Assembly (NCBI GenBank): GCA_002254385.1
Contig: NJDO01000130.1
Span: forward strand, 1 to 5,009
DNA from: Thermoplasmatales archaeon ex4484_6
GTDB lineage: Archaea; Thermoplasmatota; Penumbrarchaeia; Penumbrarchaeales; Penumbrarchaeaceae
Direction: 5' to 3'
DNA length: 5,009 nucleotides
The notes under the pieces are model-generated. The model ran no database searches. It was not told where the DNA came from and was given only the letters and a program-made list of their open reading frames with translations. Position numbers and translations under genes: made by a program. Each line of letters begins with the position of its first letter. The first letter of the stretch is position 1. Positions 4,235 to 5,009 of the stretch are shown in pieces.

Positions 4235-5009
4235 ATGATTGGCAAGATTCATTCCGGTCGTGACACTGCAGTGACGATGCTGTCGTTTCTCGTTATGATG
4301 ATAATTGTGAGCCCGGCCGGTCCGGAAGGGATCCTCTTACCCGGAAGGGGGATCATCGTTCACCTTTCCGGAAATGTGGAGGATGATACCGGAGCTGCCG
4401 TGTCGGATGCGCTGGTCGTTGCCTTGAACATGAACGGAAGCGTTCTCGATTCGGCTTACACGAATCTCACGGGGGAATTCCGGCTGAACATGACCCTTGA
4501 AACACTCGGTACGCCCCTGAACCTGATGATAATCAAGGAAGGTTTCTTCCAGAAGCTTGTGGAAGAGACGCCCGGCTCCGTGAACGAGAAGATCGGTACG
4601 GTGACCATAACACCCCTTCCCGAAGAGACGGAGAACGTATCGGGGCACATCAGGTATCCCGATGGGGCTCCTGTCGAGGGAGTTGATATGACAATCGAAT
4701 ACGACGGTCCCGAAGGGATGCACAGATACGAGGGATCGACCGGAAGCGAAGGAGAGTTCTCCTTCAGGGTCTTCCCTGCCGATTACGATGTTCGCGGAAC
4801 CCTTTCCAACATATCGGTCGTGGAAGAGGAATTGACCGTGAACCCGGGTGAGGGACCTTATATTCTGAACATGACGATCGACCATATTCCCCCCATCGAT
4901 TCGCTTCTCAGGGGTTATGTCACCGATGGTGATGGTGCGGTCGCGGGGGCCGTCGTGGGTCTCAGGAACCTGTCTCTGGAGATGGGAGCCTACGCTCTCA
5001 CCGGCCCTG
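4235..5009 (+). CDS. secreted protein with tandem carboxypeptidase-regulatory-like repeats (3' end outside window)
   Basis: The frame is open for 258 codons to the window edge. Residues 11-28 form a hydrophobic signal segment after a short basic start (K4, H6, R9). Three beta-sandwich repeats of the carboxypeptidase regulatory-like type follow, at about 41-128, 133-216 and 225 onward. They share the opening pattern G-x-V/I-x-(2-4)-D-G-A-x-V-x-x-A/V, seen as SGNVEDDTGAAVSDA, SGHIRYPDGAPVEGV and RGYVTDGDGAVAGA, and the first two carry a later T-G-E-F-type turn (LTGEFRL, SEGEFSF). Such domains are structural or adhesive modules on archaeal surface proteins; no enzyme motif is visible in this part. 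Seven N-x-S/T sequons suggest glycosylation. It follows the C25-family gene on the same strand by 167 bp but appears to have its own promoter. The C-terminal anchor and any further domain are unseen. Confidence 0.85.
   Translation, partial: MIGKIHSGRDTAVTMLSFLVMMIIVSPAGPEGILLPGRGIIVHLSGNVEDDTGAAVSDALVVALNMNGSVLDSAYTNLTGEFRLNMTLETLGTPLNLMIIKEGFFQKLVEETPGSVNEKIGTVTITPLPEETENVSGHIRYPDGAPVEGVDMTIEYDGPEGMHRYEGSTGSEGEFSFRVFPADYDVRGTLSNISVVEEELTVNPGEGPYILNMTIDHIPPIDSLLRGYVTDGDGAVAGAVVGLRNLSLEMGAYALTGP

Noticed and set aside
4337..4885. 182-codon antisense frame within the second surface gene.
   Set aside because: The + strand frame shows clear repeat domains and a signal peptide; the antisense frame shows nothing.

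Overview
The window looks archaeal, most likely from a Thermoplasmatota-type euryarchaeon. The tRNAs carry no encoded CCA. The tRNA-Trp gene has an intron with a bulge-helix-bulge junction and an embedded C/D-box guide. Promoters are BRE/TATA type, terminators look like plain T-runs, and there is a small eL41-like ribosomal protein gene. The right half holds large, sequon-rich secreted surface proteins with Ig-like domains. The phylum is an inference; 'archaeon' is well supported.

Layout. Positions 1-60 hold a possible truncated tRNA 3' part on the + strand. Reading leftwards on the minus strand from about 710 is a translation cluster: a BRE/TATA promoter (695-710), a roughly 70-nt GC-rich structured leader, tRNA-Arg(UCU) (527-601), a 34-codon gene for ribosomal protein eL41 (385-489), and the intron-containing tRNA-Trp(CCA) (103-308), closed by a T5 terminator at 91-95. 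I see no T-run terminator between tRNA-Arg and tRNA-Trp, and only 37 bases separate tRNA-Arg from eL41, so eL41 is probably transcribed together with the tRNAs. The 133-nt tRNA-Trp intron contains two guides. By the N+5 rule they point exactly to C34 and C39 of the same tRNA.

Positions 711-1014 hold no gene I can support. On the + strand, 1053-4067 encodes a 1004-residue secreted, C-terminally membrane-anchored protein. It has a peptidase C25 (gingipain-like) domain followed by four or five Ig/CARDB/cadherin-like modules. The catalytic Cys is present, but the position expected for the catalytic His is Gln. After a 167-bp gap, a second surface protein begins at 4235 and runs off the window. 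It has a signal peptide and tandem carboxypeptidase-regulatory-like beta-sandwich repeats, and is probably read from a leaderless transcript. The two large genes form a surface-protein locus with no evident functional tie to the tRNA/eL41 cluster.
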